From assembly GCF_009901565.1 (NCBI RefSeq), contig NZ_WXEW01000003.1:435312-499311 (forward strand): DNA of 64,000 nt. Reading direction: 5' to 3'. The translations under genes were made by a program, and so were the position numbers. This document shows positions 55,225-63,774 of the stretch, in pieces; the stretch's first letter is position 1, and each line of letters begins with the position of its first letter. The notes under the pieces were generated by a model. That model worked only from the letters and a program-made list of their open reading frames with translations. It had not been told where the DNA came from and made no database searches. The stretch comes from Herbidospora solisilvae (GTDB taxonomy: Bacteria > Actinomycetota > Actinomycetes > Streptosporangiales > Streptosporangiaceae).

Positions 55225-57519
55225 TCAGTCGGTGGCCGGGATGATCACGCCGCCGCCGTTGTCGTCGGCGGGCGGAGGGCCGCCGCCGTCGTCGTTGCCC
55301 CGGTTGTCGCCGCCCCGGTGGTCGCCGGGGCCGTCGCCGCCCCGTTCGGGCTTGGGCTTCGGCTTGGGCTGGCAGAAGCCGGCGGAGCAGCCGCCGAACT
55401 CCGACATGTCGACCGGCGTGAAGTTCGTGGCGGGCACGCCCTTCAGCGCCTTCAGCATCGTGTACTTCCAGATCGGGCCCGAGATGGAGGCGCCGTAGAC
55501 GTACGGGAAGGGCTTGCCGCCGATGGTGACGCCGGTCAGGTCGTACTTGAAGGCGCCGCGCGGGTCGCCGATGCTGACGGCCGACGCGAGGTCGGGGGTG
55601 TAGCCGGCGAACCAGGCGGCGGTGTAGCCGTCGGTGGTGCCGGTCTTGCCGGCCGCGTCGCGGCCGATGCCGCCGACGCCCGTCATGGTGCCCTTGGTGA
55701 AGACGCCGCTGAGGATCGAGCTGGCCGCGTCGGCGACCTTCTCGTCGAGCACCTGGTCGCAGTCGGGCTTGTAGTTGGTGGCCTTGCCGTCGCGGTCGAC
55801 GATCTCGGTGATGACCATCGGCGCGCAGTACTTGCCGCGGGCGCCGATCGTGGCGTAGGCGTTGGCGACCGTCACCGGGTCCATCTCGTTGACGCCGAGG
55901 GTGAAGGTCGGCACCTCGCGCAGCTTCTCGCCGTCGGCGCGCTGGATGCCGAGCTTCTGGGCCATCTTGACGACCTTGCAGAGGCCGACGTGCTCCTCGA
56001 GCTTCATGAAGAACGTGTTCACCGAGCCCCAGGTGCCGGTCTGGAGGGTGTTGAAGCCGCCCGCGCCCTCGCTGGAGTTGAACACCTGGTGGGTCTCGCC
56101 GGTCCGGTTGCCCTTGCAGTCGCGGAACGGCGACAACGCGTTGGTCGGGATGTCGTAGGTCTTGCCGGTGGCGAAGCCGTCGCTCAGCTTCATGCCCTCG
56201 TCGAGGGCGGTCAGCAGGGTGATCACCTTGAACGTGGAGCCCGCCTGGAAGCCCGAGCCGCCGCCGTGGGCGCGGTTGGCCGCCAGGTTGTAGCTCATCT
56301 CGTTCTTCTTCTTGTTGTCACCGAACTTGCGGCTGGCCGCCAGCGCCTTGATCGCGCCGGTGCCGGGCTCGACCAGCGCCTGGGCGGCGACCTGCTCATC
56401 GGTCGGGTAGACGTACTTCCTGATCGTGTCGTCGGCCGCCTTCTGCATCTTCCGGTCGAGCGTGGTGCGGATGGTCAGGCCACCGCGGTTCAGGAAGTCG
56501 CGCCGGGCCTTCTCGGTCTTGCCGAAGTCGGGGTTGTTCAGGATGTCGTTCTGGACGTACAGGCAGAAGTAGGGGTAGGAGCTGTCTTCGCAGCCGCCCG
56601 GCATCTTCTCGCCCTTGTAACCGAGCTTCTGCTGCTTGGCCGCGAGCGCCTGCTCCGGGGTGATCTTCTTGAGTTCGGCCATCCGGTCGAGCACGGTGTT
56701 GCGGCGGGCCAGCAGCCGCGCGCGGAACTCCTTGCCCCGGCCCGGGTCGGTCTGGCTCGGGTTCTGCACCGCGCCGGCGAGCGTCGCGGCCTCGTGCAGC
56801 TCCAGTTCCGACGCGTGCTTGTCGAAGAAGCGCTTGGACGCCGCCTCGATGCCGTAGGCGCCGTCGCCGAAATAGGAGATGTTCAGGTAGCGGTTGAGAA
56901 TCTCGTCCTTGGAGTACTTGTTCTCGATCGCCATGGCGTAGCGGATCTCGTTGAGCTTCCGCGTGTACGTCGCCTCGATCGCCTTCAGCTGTTCTTCCTC
57001 GGTCTCGGCCGAGTTGAAGATGACCAGCTTCACGTACTGCTGCGTGATGGACGAGCCGCCCTGCACGACCCCGCCGCCGAAGAAGTTCTTCGTCATCGCG
57101 CGGATCGTGCCCTCGATGTCGAGGGCGCCGTGCTCGTAGAACCGGAAGTCCTCGATCGCGATGATCGCCTGCTGCATCACCGGCGCGATCTTGCTCAGCG
57201 GCACCGACTCGCGGTTCTGGAAGTAGAACTGCGCGATCTGCTTGCCGTCGTTGTCGAGCAGCACGGTCTTCTCGGGAAGCGGGGGCTCGTTGAGCTCCTC
57301 CGCCTCGATGCGCAAGGACTCGACGCCCGACTTCGCGCCGAAGCCGGCTCCACCGATGGCCGGCAGCCCGACGGCCGCGACCAGCACGCCGGCCATGGAG
57401 GCGGCGGCGATGAGCTTGACGAGGGTCAAGATCGCGTTCCCGAAGCGGGCTTTGCCTGAAGCTTGCACGGAGCTAAGCGTACGTCGAAGCAAGGGAAGAT
57501 TCGGTACCAAACGCACCAC
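55225..57519 (-). CDS. Bifunctional class A penicillin-binding protein (PonA2-like)
   Basis: 764 residues. N-terminal TM (about 28-50), glycosyltransferase (about 85-260, EDFRFYEHGALD and GGSSITQQYVK), transpeptidase with Ser428 (SxxK, GSTFK) and KTGTT. Gly/Asp/Pro-rich tail of about 50 residues. No PASTA domain. Synthesises and crosslinks peptidoglycan outside the membrane. Divergent from wblA, as ponA2 and whiB4 are in mycobacteria. Confidence 0.93.
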   Translation of the reverse strand: MVRLVPNLPLLRRTLSSVQASGKARFGNAILTLVKLIAAASMAGVLVAAVGLPAIGGAGFGAKSGVESLRIEAEELNEPPLPEKTVLLDNDGKQIAQFYFQNRESVPLSKIAPVMQQAIIAIEDFRFYEHGALDIEGTIRAMTKNFFGGGVVQGGSSITQQYVKLVIFNSAETEEEQLKAIEATYTRKLNEIRYAMAIENKYSKDEILNRYLNISYFGDGAYGIEAASKRFFDKHASELELHEAATLAGAVQNPSQTDPGRGKEFRARLLARRNTVLDRMAELKKITPEQALAAKQQKLGYKGEKMPGGCEDSSYPYFCLYVQNDILNNPDFGKTEKARRDFLNRGGLTIRTTLDRKMQKAADDTIRKYVYPTDEQVAAQALVEPGTGAIKALAASRKFGDNKKKNEMSYNLAANRAHGGGSGFQAGSTFKVITLLTALDEGMKLSDGFATGKTYDIPTNALSPFRDCKGNRTGETHQVFNSSEGAGGFNTLQTGTWGSVNTFFMKLEEHVGLCKVVKMAQKLGIQRADGEKLREVPTFTLGVNEMDPVTVANAYATIGARGKYCAPMVITEIVDRDGKATNYKPDCDQVLDEKVADAASSILSGVFTKGTMTGVGGIGRDAAGKTGTTDGYTAAWFAGYTPDLASAVSIGDPRGAFKYDLTGVTIGGKPFPYVYGASISGPIWKYTMLKALKGVPATNFTPVDMSEFGGCSAGFCQPKPKPKPERGGDGPGDHRGGDNRGNDDGGGPPPADDNGGGVIIPATD

Positions 57520-57537
57520 GCCGCATTACCCGCGCTT

Positions 57538-57556
57538 GGGATGACTAGTCATACCC
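57538..57556. promoter_or_regulatory. Palindrome in the ponA2/wblA divergent promoter
   Basis: GGGATGACTAGTCATACCC contains the perfect 12-bp palindrome ATGACTAGTCAT (57541-57552). It lies 21 bp upstream of the PBP start. Plausible operator; factor unknown. Confidence 0.45.
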
Positions 57557-57716
57557 GGACACGACCGGCCGCCAAATTTGGTCCCTGCGGGTCTGTCCAT
57601 TCGGACTCCGCGTCTCGTACGTTCTCCTCTGCGGCAACTGAATAAGGAGGCTCGGCGACCGCGCCCGTCGGCCCCAGAAGTCACGACTGACCACCTAAGG
57701 GGAGTGGGGTCGAAAA

Positions 57717-58013
57717 ATGTGGATCACGGATTGGACCTCCCGTGCCGCCTGTCGAGGTGCGGACCCTGACGCTCTGTTCGTTCAGGGCGCCGCGCAGAAC
57801 CGGGCGAAGTTGATCTGTCGAGGATGCCCTGTCCGGACCGAATGCCTCGCCGATGCGCTGGACAATCGCATCGAGTTCGGGGTTTGGGGCGGGATGACCG
57901 AACGGGAAAGGCGCGCCCTCCTGCGCCGTCGGCCCGACGTCGACTCCTGGCGCGACCTGCTGGAGATGGCGAAGGAAGAATACGAACGGACGAACGAGCT
58001 GATCGCCGGCTGA
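57717..58013 (+). CDS. wblA: WhiB-like iron-sulfur regulator (WblA/WhiB4 type)
   Basis: 98 residues. [4Fe-4S] ligands Cys12, Cys34, Cys37, Cys43; GVWGG near 55-59, followed by a basic C-terminus (RERRALLRRR). Synteny with ponA2 and ArsA-like ATPases identifies the WhiB4/WblA orthologue group, which senses oxidation (WhiB4) or controls development and antibiotic production (WblA). Ends convergent with the ATPase operon. Confidence 0.9.
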   Translation: MWITDWTSRAACRGADPDALFVQGAAQNRAKLICRGCPVRTECLADALDNRIEFGVWGGMTERERRALLRRRPDVDSWRDLLEMAKEEYERTNELIAG

Positions 58014-58016
58014 CCC

Positions 58017-59135
58017 TCAGCGCTTGGCGAGCAGCTCCCCGATCTCACGCAACCCGTCGAGGTCGTGTACGTCCTGAGACATCGCGGGCACCCGGGTGAC
58101 CGGCACAGTGGGGTGGGCCGAGGCGAACTGCTCCTGCTCCCGGTGCTCGCGGGCGGCGAGCTGCATCCGTCCGGCGTGCAGTCTCAGCACGGCGGCGGTC
58201 AGCTCGTGCTCACCACGCGACTCCAGATCTTCCGCGGCGGCGGTGCTCCGCGCCGCGGACAGATCGGGAGCCGGGGAGCGGTGCACCCGGTTGATCACCA
58301 GACCGGCCAGCGGCATCCGCTCCTCGGCCAGTCGCTCCACGAAGTAGGAGGCCTCCCGCATCGCGTCACGCTCCGGCGTGGCCACCACGATGAACGCGGT
58401 GCCGGGCGCCTGCAGCAGCTTGTAGGTCTGCTCCGCCCGCTGGCGGAATCCACCGAAGACGGCGTCGAGCGCGGAGACGAACGTCTGGATGTCTTTCAGC
58501 ACCTGGGCGCCGAGCACCTTGGTCAGCACCCCGGCCACCAGCCCGAACCCGGCGTTCAGGATCTTGAACGCGCTGCGCCCCCCGGCCTTGGCGGGCGCCA
58601 TCAGCAGCCTGATCAGCTTCCCGTCGAGGAACCGCCCCAGCCGCTCGGGCGCGTCGAGGAAGTCGAGAGCCGACCGCGAGGGCGGCGTGTCGACGATGAT
58701 CAGATCCCATTCGCCCGACCGCCGGAGCTGGCCGAGCTTCTCCATGGCCATGTATTCCTGCGTGCCGGAGAAACTCGACGAGAGCGACTGGTAAAAGGGG
58801 TTCGTCAGGATCTGGCGGGCCCGCTCAGGGTCGGCGTGGGCCTCGATGATCTCGTCGAAGGTCCGCTTCATGTCGAGCATCATGGCGAACAGCTCGCCGT
58901 CGGCCCCCGCGACCTTGCGCGGGGTGTTGTCGAGCGAGGTCAGCCCCATCGACTGGGCCAGCCGCCGCGCCGGGTCGACGGTCAGCACCACGACGTTGCG
59001 GCCCCGCTCGGCCGCCCGCAGCCCGAGGGCCGCCGCCGTGGTGGTCTTGCCGACGCCGCCCGACCCGCAGCACACCACGATCCGGGTGCCCGAATCGTCG
59101 ATGATGCCGTCGAGGTCAAGCTCGGGCGAGGTCAT
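58017..59135 (-). CDS. ArsA-like ATPase (Rv3680-type)
   Basis: 372-residue ArsA/Get3-like P-loop ATPase with the deviant Walker A CCGSGGVGKTT near residue 24. The partner gene overlaps by 4 bp. In mycobacteria the pair Rv3679/Rv3680 forms a complex protecting against envelope or redox stress. Confidence 0.9.
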   Translation of the reverse strand: MTSPELDLDGIIDDSGTRIVVCCGSGGVGKTTTAAALGLRAAERGRNVVVLTVDPARRLAQSMGLTSLDNTPRKVAGADGELFAMMLDMKRTFDEIIEAHADPERARQILTNPFYQSLSSSFSGTQEYMAMEKLGQLRRSGEWDLIIVDTPPSRSALDFLDAPERLGRFLDGKLIRLLMAPAKAGGRSAFKILNAGFGLVAGVLTKVLGAQVLKDIQTFVSALDAVFGGFRQRAEQTYKLLQAPGTAFIVVATPERDAMREASYFVERLAEERMPLAGLVINRVHRSPAPDLSAARSTAAAEDLESRGEHELTAAVLRLHAGRMQLAAREHREQEQFASAHPTVPVTRVPAMSQDVHDLDGLREIGELLAKR

Positions 59136-60112
59136 GCGGCTCCTTGCGTGCGGATCGCTTCGGCGAGTTCGTAGAGGCCCGCGAGGTCGGCGCCGTCCGC
59201 CAGCAGGGGCAGTTCATATCGTGGCACCCCGGCGGTCTCCAGCGCGTCACGCTCGGTTCTTTCCAGCTCGGCCCGGCGCTGCTGCTCGACGACCTCTCCG
59301 GCCAGGGCCTCGGCGATGACCGCCGCGTTGCCGTCGTCGCCCAGGCCGGCCGCCTTCACGCCCATGGCCAGTTCGGCCAGGTCGAAGGGCCCGGCGAGGG
59401 TGGGGTCGACGGCCCTCACCATGTTGACGAAGATCCCGCCGACGGGCAGCTTGGCCGCGCGCAGCTCGGCGACGCCGTCGAGGGTCTCCTGGACGGGCAT
59501 CTCCTCCAGCAGGGTGACGAAGTGCACAGCCGTCTCGGGTGAGGCCACCACTCCGCGCACCATGTCGGCGTGGGTGCGTACCGGACCGACTCGGGCCAGG
59601 CCGGCCACCTCTTGGGTGACGTTCAGGAAGCGGGTGACCCGGCCGGTGGGCGGGGCGTCCATGACGACGGTGTCGTAGACCCTCTTGCCGGTTCTGTCCC
59701 GGCGCCTGACGGCCTCGCTGGTCTTGCCGGTCACCAGGACGTCGCGCAGGCCGGGGGCGATCGTGGTGGCGAAGTCGACGACGCCCATCTTGGTCAGCGC
59801 CTTGCCCATGCGCTTGAGCCCGTAGAACATCTCGAGGTATTCGAGCATGGCCTCTTCGGGGTCGATGGCGAGCGCGTGTACGTCGCCGCCTCCCGGCGCC
59901 ACCGCGATCTTGCGCTCCTCGTAGGGGAGCGGTGGAAGATCGAAGACCTGCGCGATGCCCTGGCGGCCCTCAACCTCCACGAGCAGCACCTTGCGGCCGC
60001 CGGCCGCGAGGGCCAGGGCCAGGGCGGCGGCCACGGTCGTCTTGCCGGTGCCGCCCTTGCCGGTCACGACATGGAGACGTACTCCGTCCCAGTCGGTGTC
60101 GCGAGATCTCAC
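59132..60112 (-). CDS. ArsA-like ATPase (Rv3679-type)
   Basis: 326 residues from GTG 60112 (a TTG at 60130 is possible). P-loop VTGKGGTGKTT near residue 14. It pairs with the downstream Rv3680-like ATPase through an ATGA overlap. Not next to arsenic genes, so arsenic transport is unlikely. Confidence 0.9.
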   Translation of the reverse strand: MRSRDTDWDGVRLHVVTGKGGTGKTTVAAALALALAAGGRKVLLVEVEGRQGIAQVFDLPPLPYEERKIAVAPGGGDVHALAIDPEEAMLEYLEMFYGLKRMGKALTKMGVVDFATTIAPGLRDVLVTGKTSEAVRRRDRTGKRVYDTVVMDAPPTGRVTRFLNVTQEVAGLARVGPVRTHADMVRGVVASPETAVHFVTLLEEMPVQETLDGVAELRAAKLPVGGIFVNMVRAVDPTLAGPFDLAELAMGVKAAGLGDDGNAAVIAEALAGEVVEQQRRAELERTERDALETAGVPRYELPLLADGADLAGLYELAEAIRTQGAA

Positions 60113-60174
60113 ACCCGTGAGGCTACCCAAACGCCATTTCCCGATACGCCGAGGAGTATCGATAGCCTTCCGCC

Positions 60175-60330
60175 ATGACGAAGTGGGAGTACGTGACCGT
60201 GCCGCTGCTGACGCACGCGACCAAGCAGATCCTCGACAACTGGGGCGAAGACGGCTGGGAGCTCGTGGCCGTCGTCCCCGGCCCTAACCCCGAGCAGCTC
60301 GTGGCCTACATGAAGCGGGCCAAGGCGTGA
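60175..60330 (+). CDS. DUF4177 small protein (Rv3678A-like)
   Basis: 51 residues: MTKWEYVTVP ... NWGEDGWELVAVVPG is the DUF4177 signature. Function unknown. Stop overlaps the RidA start by GTGA. Synteny supports it. Confidence 0.88.
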   Translation: MTKWEYVTVPLLTHATKQILDNWGEDGWELVAVVPGPNPEQLVAYMKRAKA

Positions 60331-60782
60331 GCAGCCCCGAAGACCGCCTGTCGGCCCTCGGCCTGGCGCTGCCCGACGTGGTGGCCCCGCTGGCGGCCTA
60401 CGTCCCGGCGGTCCGCTCGGGCGCCCACGTCTACACCTCGGGCCAGCTCCCGATCGCGGGCGGGGAACTGCTGAAGACGGGCAAGGTCGGCGCCGAGGTC
60501 ACCCCCGAGGAGGCCTACGAGCTGGCCAAGGTCTGCGCGCTGAACGCGATCGCGGCCCTGAAGTCGGTCGTCGGCGACCTGTCGCAGGTGGCCGGCATCG
60601 TCAAGGTCGTCGGCTTCGTCGCCTCCGACCCGTCGTTCACGGGCCAGCCGCAGGTCGTGAACGGGGCCAGCGAGCTTCTCGGCGAGGTCTTCCAGGGCGC
60701 CCACGCCCGCAGCGCGGTCGGCGTGGCCGTGTTGCCCCGCGATGCCCCGGTCGAGGTGGAGCTGATCGCGGAGATCCGATAG
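60327..60782 (+). CDS. RidA-family protein (Rv3678c-like)
   Basis: 151-residue RidA/YjgF/UK114-like protein from GTG, of the subgroup that lacks the strict deaminase Arg. Possible enamine/imine deaminase. Overlaps the DUF4177 gene and precedes a Nudix gene by 15 bp, in one operon. Confidence 0.88.
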   Translation: MSSPEDRLSALGLALPDVVAPLAAYVPAVRSGAHVYTSGQLPIAGGELLKTGKVGAEVTPEEAYELAKVCALNAIAALKSVVGDLSQVAGIVKVVGFVASDPSFTGQPQVVNGASELLGEVFQGAHARSAVGVAVLPRDAPVEVELIAEIR

Positions 60783-60797
60783 TTCTACACTCGGACG

Positions 60798-61592
60798 GTG
60801 GACATTCCGCTGTCGGGCGAGCTGGGTGTACGGGCGCGTGACCTGCTGGCCGGGCGGCTCGTCCCGGTCCCGGCCAGAGCCGCCGCCACGGTGGCCCTGC
60901 TGCGGGAGCCTCCTCTGGAGGTCTACCTGCTCCGGCGCGCGGCCACGATGGCCTTCGCGGCCGGGGCCTACGTCTTCCCCGGAGGTTCCGTCGACCCCCG
61001 GGACGCCGTCGTGGACATCGGCTGGGCCGGGCCGCCGCCCGCCGACTGGGCCGTGATGTTGAGCGCAGACGAGGAAACGGCGCGGAGCCTCGTCTGCGCG
61101 GCGGTCAGGGAGACGTTCGAGGAGAGCGGCGTCCTGCTGGCGGGCCGGTCGGCGGCCGAGGTGGTGCCCGACACGACGGGCTGGGAGGCCGAGCGGCTGG
61201 CGCTGATCAGCCGGGAGTTGTCGTTCGCCGACTTCCTGGCGGACAACGGCCTGGTGCTCCGCTCCGACCTGCTGAAGCCGTGGGCCCACTGGATCACCCC
61301 GGAGATCGAGACCCGGCGCTTCGACACCCGCTTCTTCGTGGCCGCCCTGCCCTCGGGCCAGCGGACCCGCGACGTGGGCGGCGAGGCCGACACGGTCGTC
61401 TGGACGAGCCCCGCCGAGGCCCTGACCTCCGGATACTTCCTGATGCCGCCGACGCTGCACACGCTGACGACGTTGTCGGCCTTCGAGACGGTCGCCGACG
61501 TGTTCGCCGACGACCCCAAGATCACCACCGTCATGCCCGTCCCCGTCGAGAAGGCCGGGCAGATGGTCCTCACGACCGAGGGACAGATCTGA
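60798..61592 (+). CDS. Nudix hydrolase with extended insert
   Basis: 264 residues; the Nudix box is split by an insertion (GGSVDPRD near 56, then AVRETFEESGV near 103), as in the NUDT19-like/RP2p family. Substrate possibly CoA or ADP-ribose type. The last base is shared with the MBL start (TGATG). Confidence 0.88.
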   Translation: MDIPLSGELGVRARDLLAGRLVPVPARAAATVALLREPPLEVYLLRRAATMAFAAGAYVFPGGSVDPRDAVVDIGWAGPPPADWAVMLSADEETARSLVCAAVRETFEESGVLLAGRSAAEVVPDTTGWEAERLALISRELSFADFLADNGLVLRSDLLKPWAHWITPEIETRRFDTRFFVAALPSGQRTRDVGGEADTVVWTSPAEALTSGYFLMPPTLHTLTTLSAFETVADVFADDPKITTVMPVPVEKAGQMVLTTEGQI

Positions 61593-62374
61593 TGAGCGGC
61601 CTCTCACTGCCGATCGACGGCTCGGGCACGGCGAACGCCTCCAACGTCCTGGCCCCCAACGCCTCCCCGATGACCCTCGACGGCACCAACACGTGGATCC
61701 TCGGCCGGGGAGAGACCGTCGCGGTCGTCGACCCGGGCCCCGACGACGAGACCCACCTGTCGACCGTGGCCGGCCGCCTGGGCGACCGGAGCGTGGCGGT
61801 CGTCCTCCTCACCCACGGCCACGAGGACCACAGCGGCGGAGCCCGGCGGTTCGCCGAGATGGTCAAGGCGCCGGTACGCGCCCTCGACCGCACCCACGTC
61901 CTGGGAGAGGAGGGCCTGGGAGACGGCGACGGCCTGACGGTCGGCGGCGTGGAGATCCGGGTCATCGGCACCCCGGGCCACTCGTTCGACTCGTTGTGCT
62001 TCTGGCTTCCGGCAGACGGCGCCCTGCTGACCGGCGACACCATCCTGGGCCGGGGGACGACGGTGATCGCCCCCGACGGCGACCTGGCCGACTACCTGCG
62101 CAGCCTCGACAAGCTGCGCGGCATGGCCGAACTGGCCGAGGCCCAGGCCCTGCTGCCCGGCCACGGCCCGATCCTGCCCGACCCGATCGGCGCGCTCGAC
62201 CAGTACATCGCCCACCGCAGGCAGCGCCTCGACCAGATCCGCCAGGCGATCAGAGAGGGCGCGAAGGACGCGCGGGAGATCGTGGAGATGGTCTACGCGG
62301 AGGTGCCCAGGGATCTGTGGCCGGCGGCGGAGATGTCGGTCGCCGCCCAGCTCAACTACCTGAAGAGCCTCTAG
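61592..62374 (+). CDS. MBL-fold hydrolase, LACTB2/Rv3677c-like
   Basis: 260 residues: metal motif HGHEDH from His75, GTPGHSFDS and GDTILG, and a C-terminal winged-helix-like tail. Related proteins include LACTB2 RNases. End overlaps convergent Crp by 4 bp. Confidence 0.9.
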   Translation: MSGLSLPIDGSGTANASNVLAPNASPMTLDGTNTWILGRGETVAVVDPGPDDETHLSTVAGRLGDRSVAVVLLTHGHEDHSGGARRFAEMVKAPVRALDRTHVLGEEGLGDGDGLTVGGVEIRVIGTPGHSFDSLCFWLPADGALLTGDTILGRGTTVIAPDGDLADYLRSLDKLRGMAELAEAQALLPGHGPILPDPIGALDQYIAHRRQRLDQIRQAIREGAKDAREIVEMVYAEVPRDLWPAAEMSVAAQLNYLKSL

Positions 62375-63051
62375 CGGGAGCGGTTGTAGAGCCGCTCCAT
62401 GTCCATGATCACGACGGCCTTGGCCTCGATGCGGAGCCAGCCGCGCCCGGCGAAGTCCGCCAGCGCCTTGTTCACCGTCTCGCGCGAGGCCCCCACGAGC
62501 TGGGCCAGCTCTTCCTGAGTCAGGTCGTGGTGGACGCGGATCCCGTCGTCGACCTTCTGCCCGAACCGCTCGGCCAGGTCGAGCAGGGCCTTGGCCACCC
62601 GTCCGGGCACGTCGGTGAAGACCAGGTCGGCCAGCACGTCGTTGGTGCGCCGCAGCCGCTGGGCGAGCGCCCGGAGCAGGTGGAGCGCCACCTCGGGACG
62701 CCCGGTCAGCCACGGCCGCAGGTCGTCGTGGGACAGGCCGGCCAGCTTCACGTCGGTCAGCGCGATGGCCGAGGCGGTGCGCGGGCGCGGGTCGAACAGG
62801 GAGAGCTCGCCGAACATCTCGGAGGGCCCCAGTACCGACAGGAGGTTCTCCCGGCCGTCGGACGCGGTCCGGGCGAGCTTGATCTTGCCTTCGAGCACGA
62901 CGTAGAGGGTCGCGCCGGTCTCGTTCTCGCTGAACAGGGTCTGACCCTTCGTCAGGGTCACCTCGGTGATGCTCGTGCGGAGGGCCGCGGCGCTCTCACG
63001 GTCGAGCGCGGAGAAGAGGGGGGCCCTGCTCAAGACTTCTTCGGTGCTCAT
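62371..63051 (-). CDS. crp: Crp, cAMP receptor-type global regulator
   Basis: 226 residues: cyclic-nucleotide fold with GELSLFDPRPRTASA near 80, and HTH (LTQEELAQLVGASRETVNKAL near 180). Synteny identifies the actinobacterial Crp group (Rv3676, SCO3571). Start ATG at 63051. Confidence 0.93.
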   Translation of the reverse strand: MSTEEVLSRAPLFSALDRESAAALRTSITEVTLTKGQTLFSENETGATLYVVLEGKIKLARTASDGRENLLSVLGPSEMFGELSLFDPRPRTASAIALTDVKLAGLSHDDLRPWLTGRPEVALHLLRALAQRLRRTNDVLADLVFTDVPGRVAKALLDLAERFGQKVDDGIRVHHDLTQEELAQLVGASRETVNKALADFAGRGWLRIEAKAVVIMDMERLYNRSR

Positions 63052-63092
63052 GCCTGCCTCCCAACTTCATTCGCGATCGTAGCCATTGTGGC

Positions 63093-63683
63093 CTATGCCC
63101 TGCCTTCTGTATCACCGGGACCACCAGAAATGAGACGCCGGACCGCGTCCTCGACGTAGCGGGCGCGCTCGTCGGGGGTCGTGGAGTCGACCAGGGCGGC
63201 GGATTCGGGGCTGACCGCCGTCCACACCGAGGCGAGATGGAGCACCAGGCTCAGGAGGACACCTGGCGGGAAGTCGGGGGGGAGGACGCCCTCGGCCTGG
63301 GCCTTGGCAATCGCCTCGGCCTTGTGGGTCATGCTCTCGACGGCCAGCGGGACCGGAGGGTCGTCGGCCCGCTCCAGGCGTTGCCAGGTCGCCAGCCGCA
63401 TCACCTGGGGGTGGGCCTCATAGCCTCTGGCCAGGGCGGCGGCATAACCAGGCAGGTCGTGGGCGTCGATCGGGGTCTCCCGCACGATCCCCTCGACGAT
63501 CCGGTTGAAGACGGCGTCGAAGAGCTGATCCTTGCTGCCGAAGTAGTGGTAGATCTGCGCCTTGTTGGTGCCGGCCACCGCCGCGACGCGGTCGACCCTG
63601 GCCCCGGCGATGCCGTATTCGGCGAACTCCTCCAAAGCGGCGTCGAGCAGGCGCTGTCGCGTGGCGTCGGCTTTCCCAGGCAT
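63093..63683 (-). CDS. TetR-family repressor
   Basis: 196 residues; TetR HTH near 12-60 (AGARVDRVAAVAGTNKAQIYHYFGSK). Divergent from an SDR gene, with two palindromes in between. Probably controls itself and the SDR. Confidence 0.92.
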   Translation of the reverse strand: MPGKADATRQRLLDAALEEFAEYGIAGARVDRVAAVAGTNKAQIYHYFGSKDQLFDAVFNRIVEGIVRETPIDAHDLPGYAAALARGYEAHPQVMRLATWQRLERADDPPVPLAVESMTHKAEAIAKAQAEGVLPPDFPPGVLLSLVLHLASVWTAVSPESAALVDSTTPDERARYVEDAVRRLISGGPGDTEGRA

Positions 63684-63699
63684 GGCCCAAGAGTATTTT

Positions 63700-63759
63700 C
63701 TAACCGGTTAGTTGACAACTCTGCCGACCCTTGCCTAGCGTTTCAACTAACCAGTTAGT
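63700..63759. promoter_or_regulatory. Two TetR operators and SDR promoter
   Basis: CTAACCGGTTAG (63700-63711) and ACTAACCAGTTAGT (63746-63759) have the same half-site CTAAC, with centres 47 bp apart. Between them lie TTGACA (63712-63717) and TAGCGT (63736-63741) with 18 bp spacing, a rightward promoter. The first operator abuts the -35 and the second covers the start region. Confidence 0.75.
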
Positions 63760-63774
63760 CAGAAGGAGCCGAAC

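Noticed and set aside
55318-57459. Long plus-strand frame opposite the PBP gene
   Set aside because: Low-complexity Val/Ala/Gly/Leu composition and no motif; the opposite strand encodes a full class A PBP.
58017-60112. Arsenite efflux (ArsA) function
   Set aside because: No arsB, arsR or arsD nearby, and synteny places the pair with Rv3679/Rv3680.
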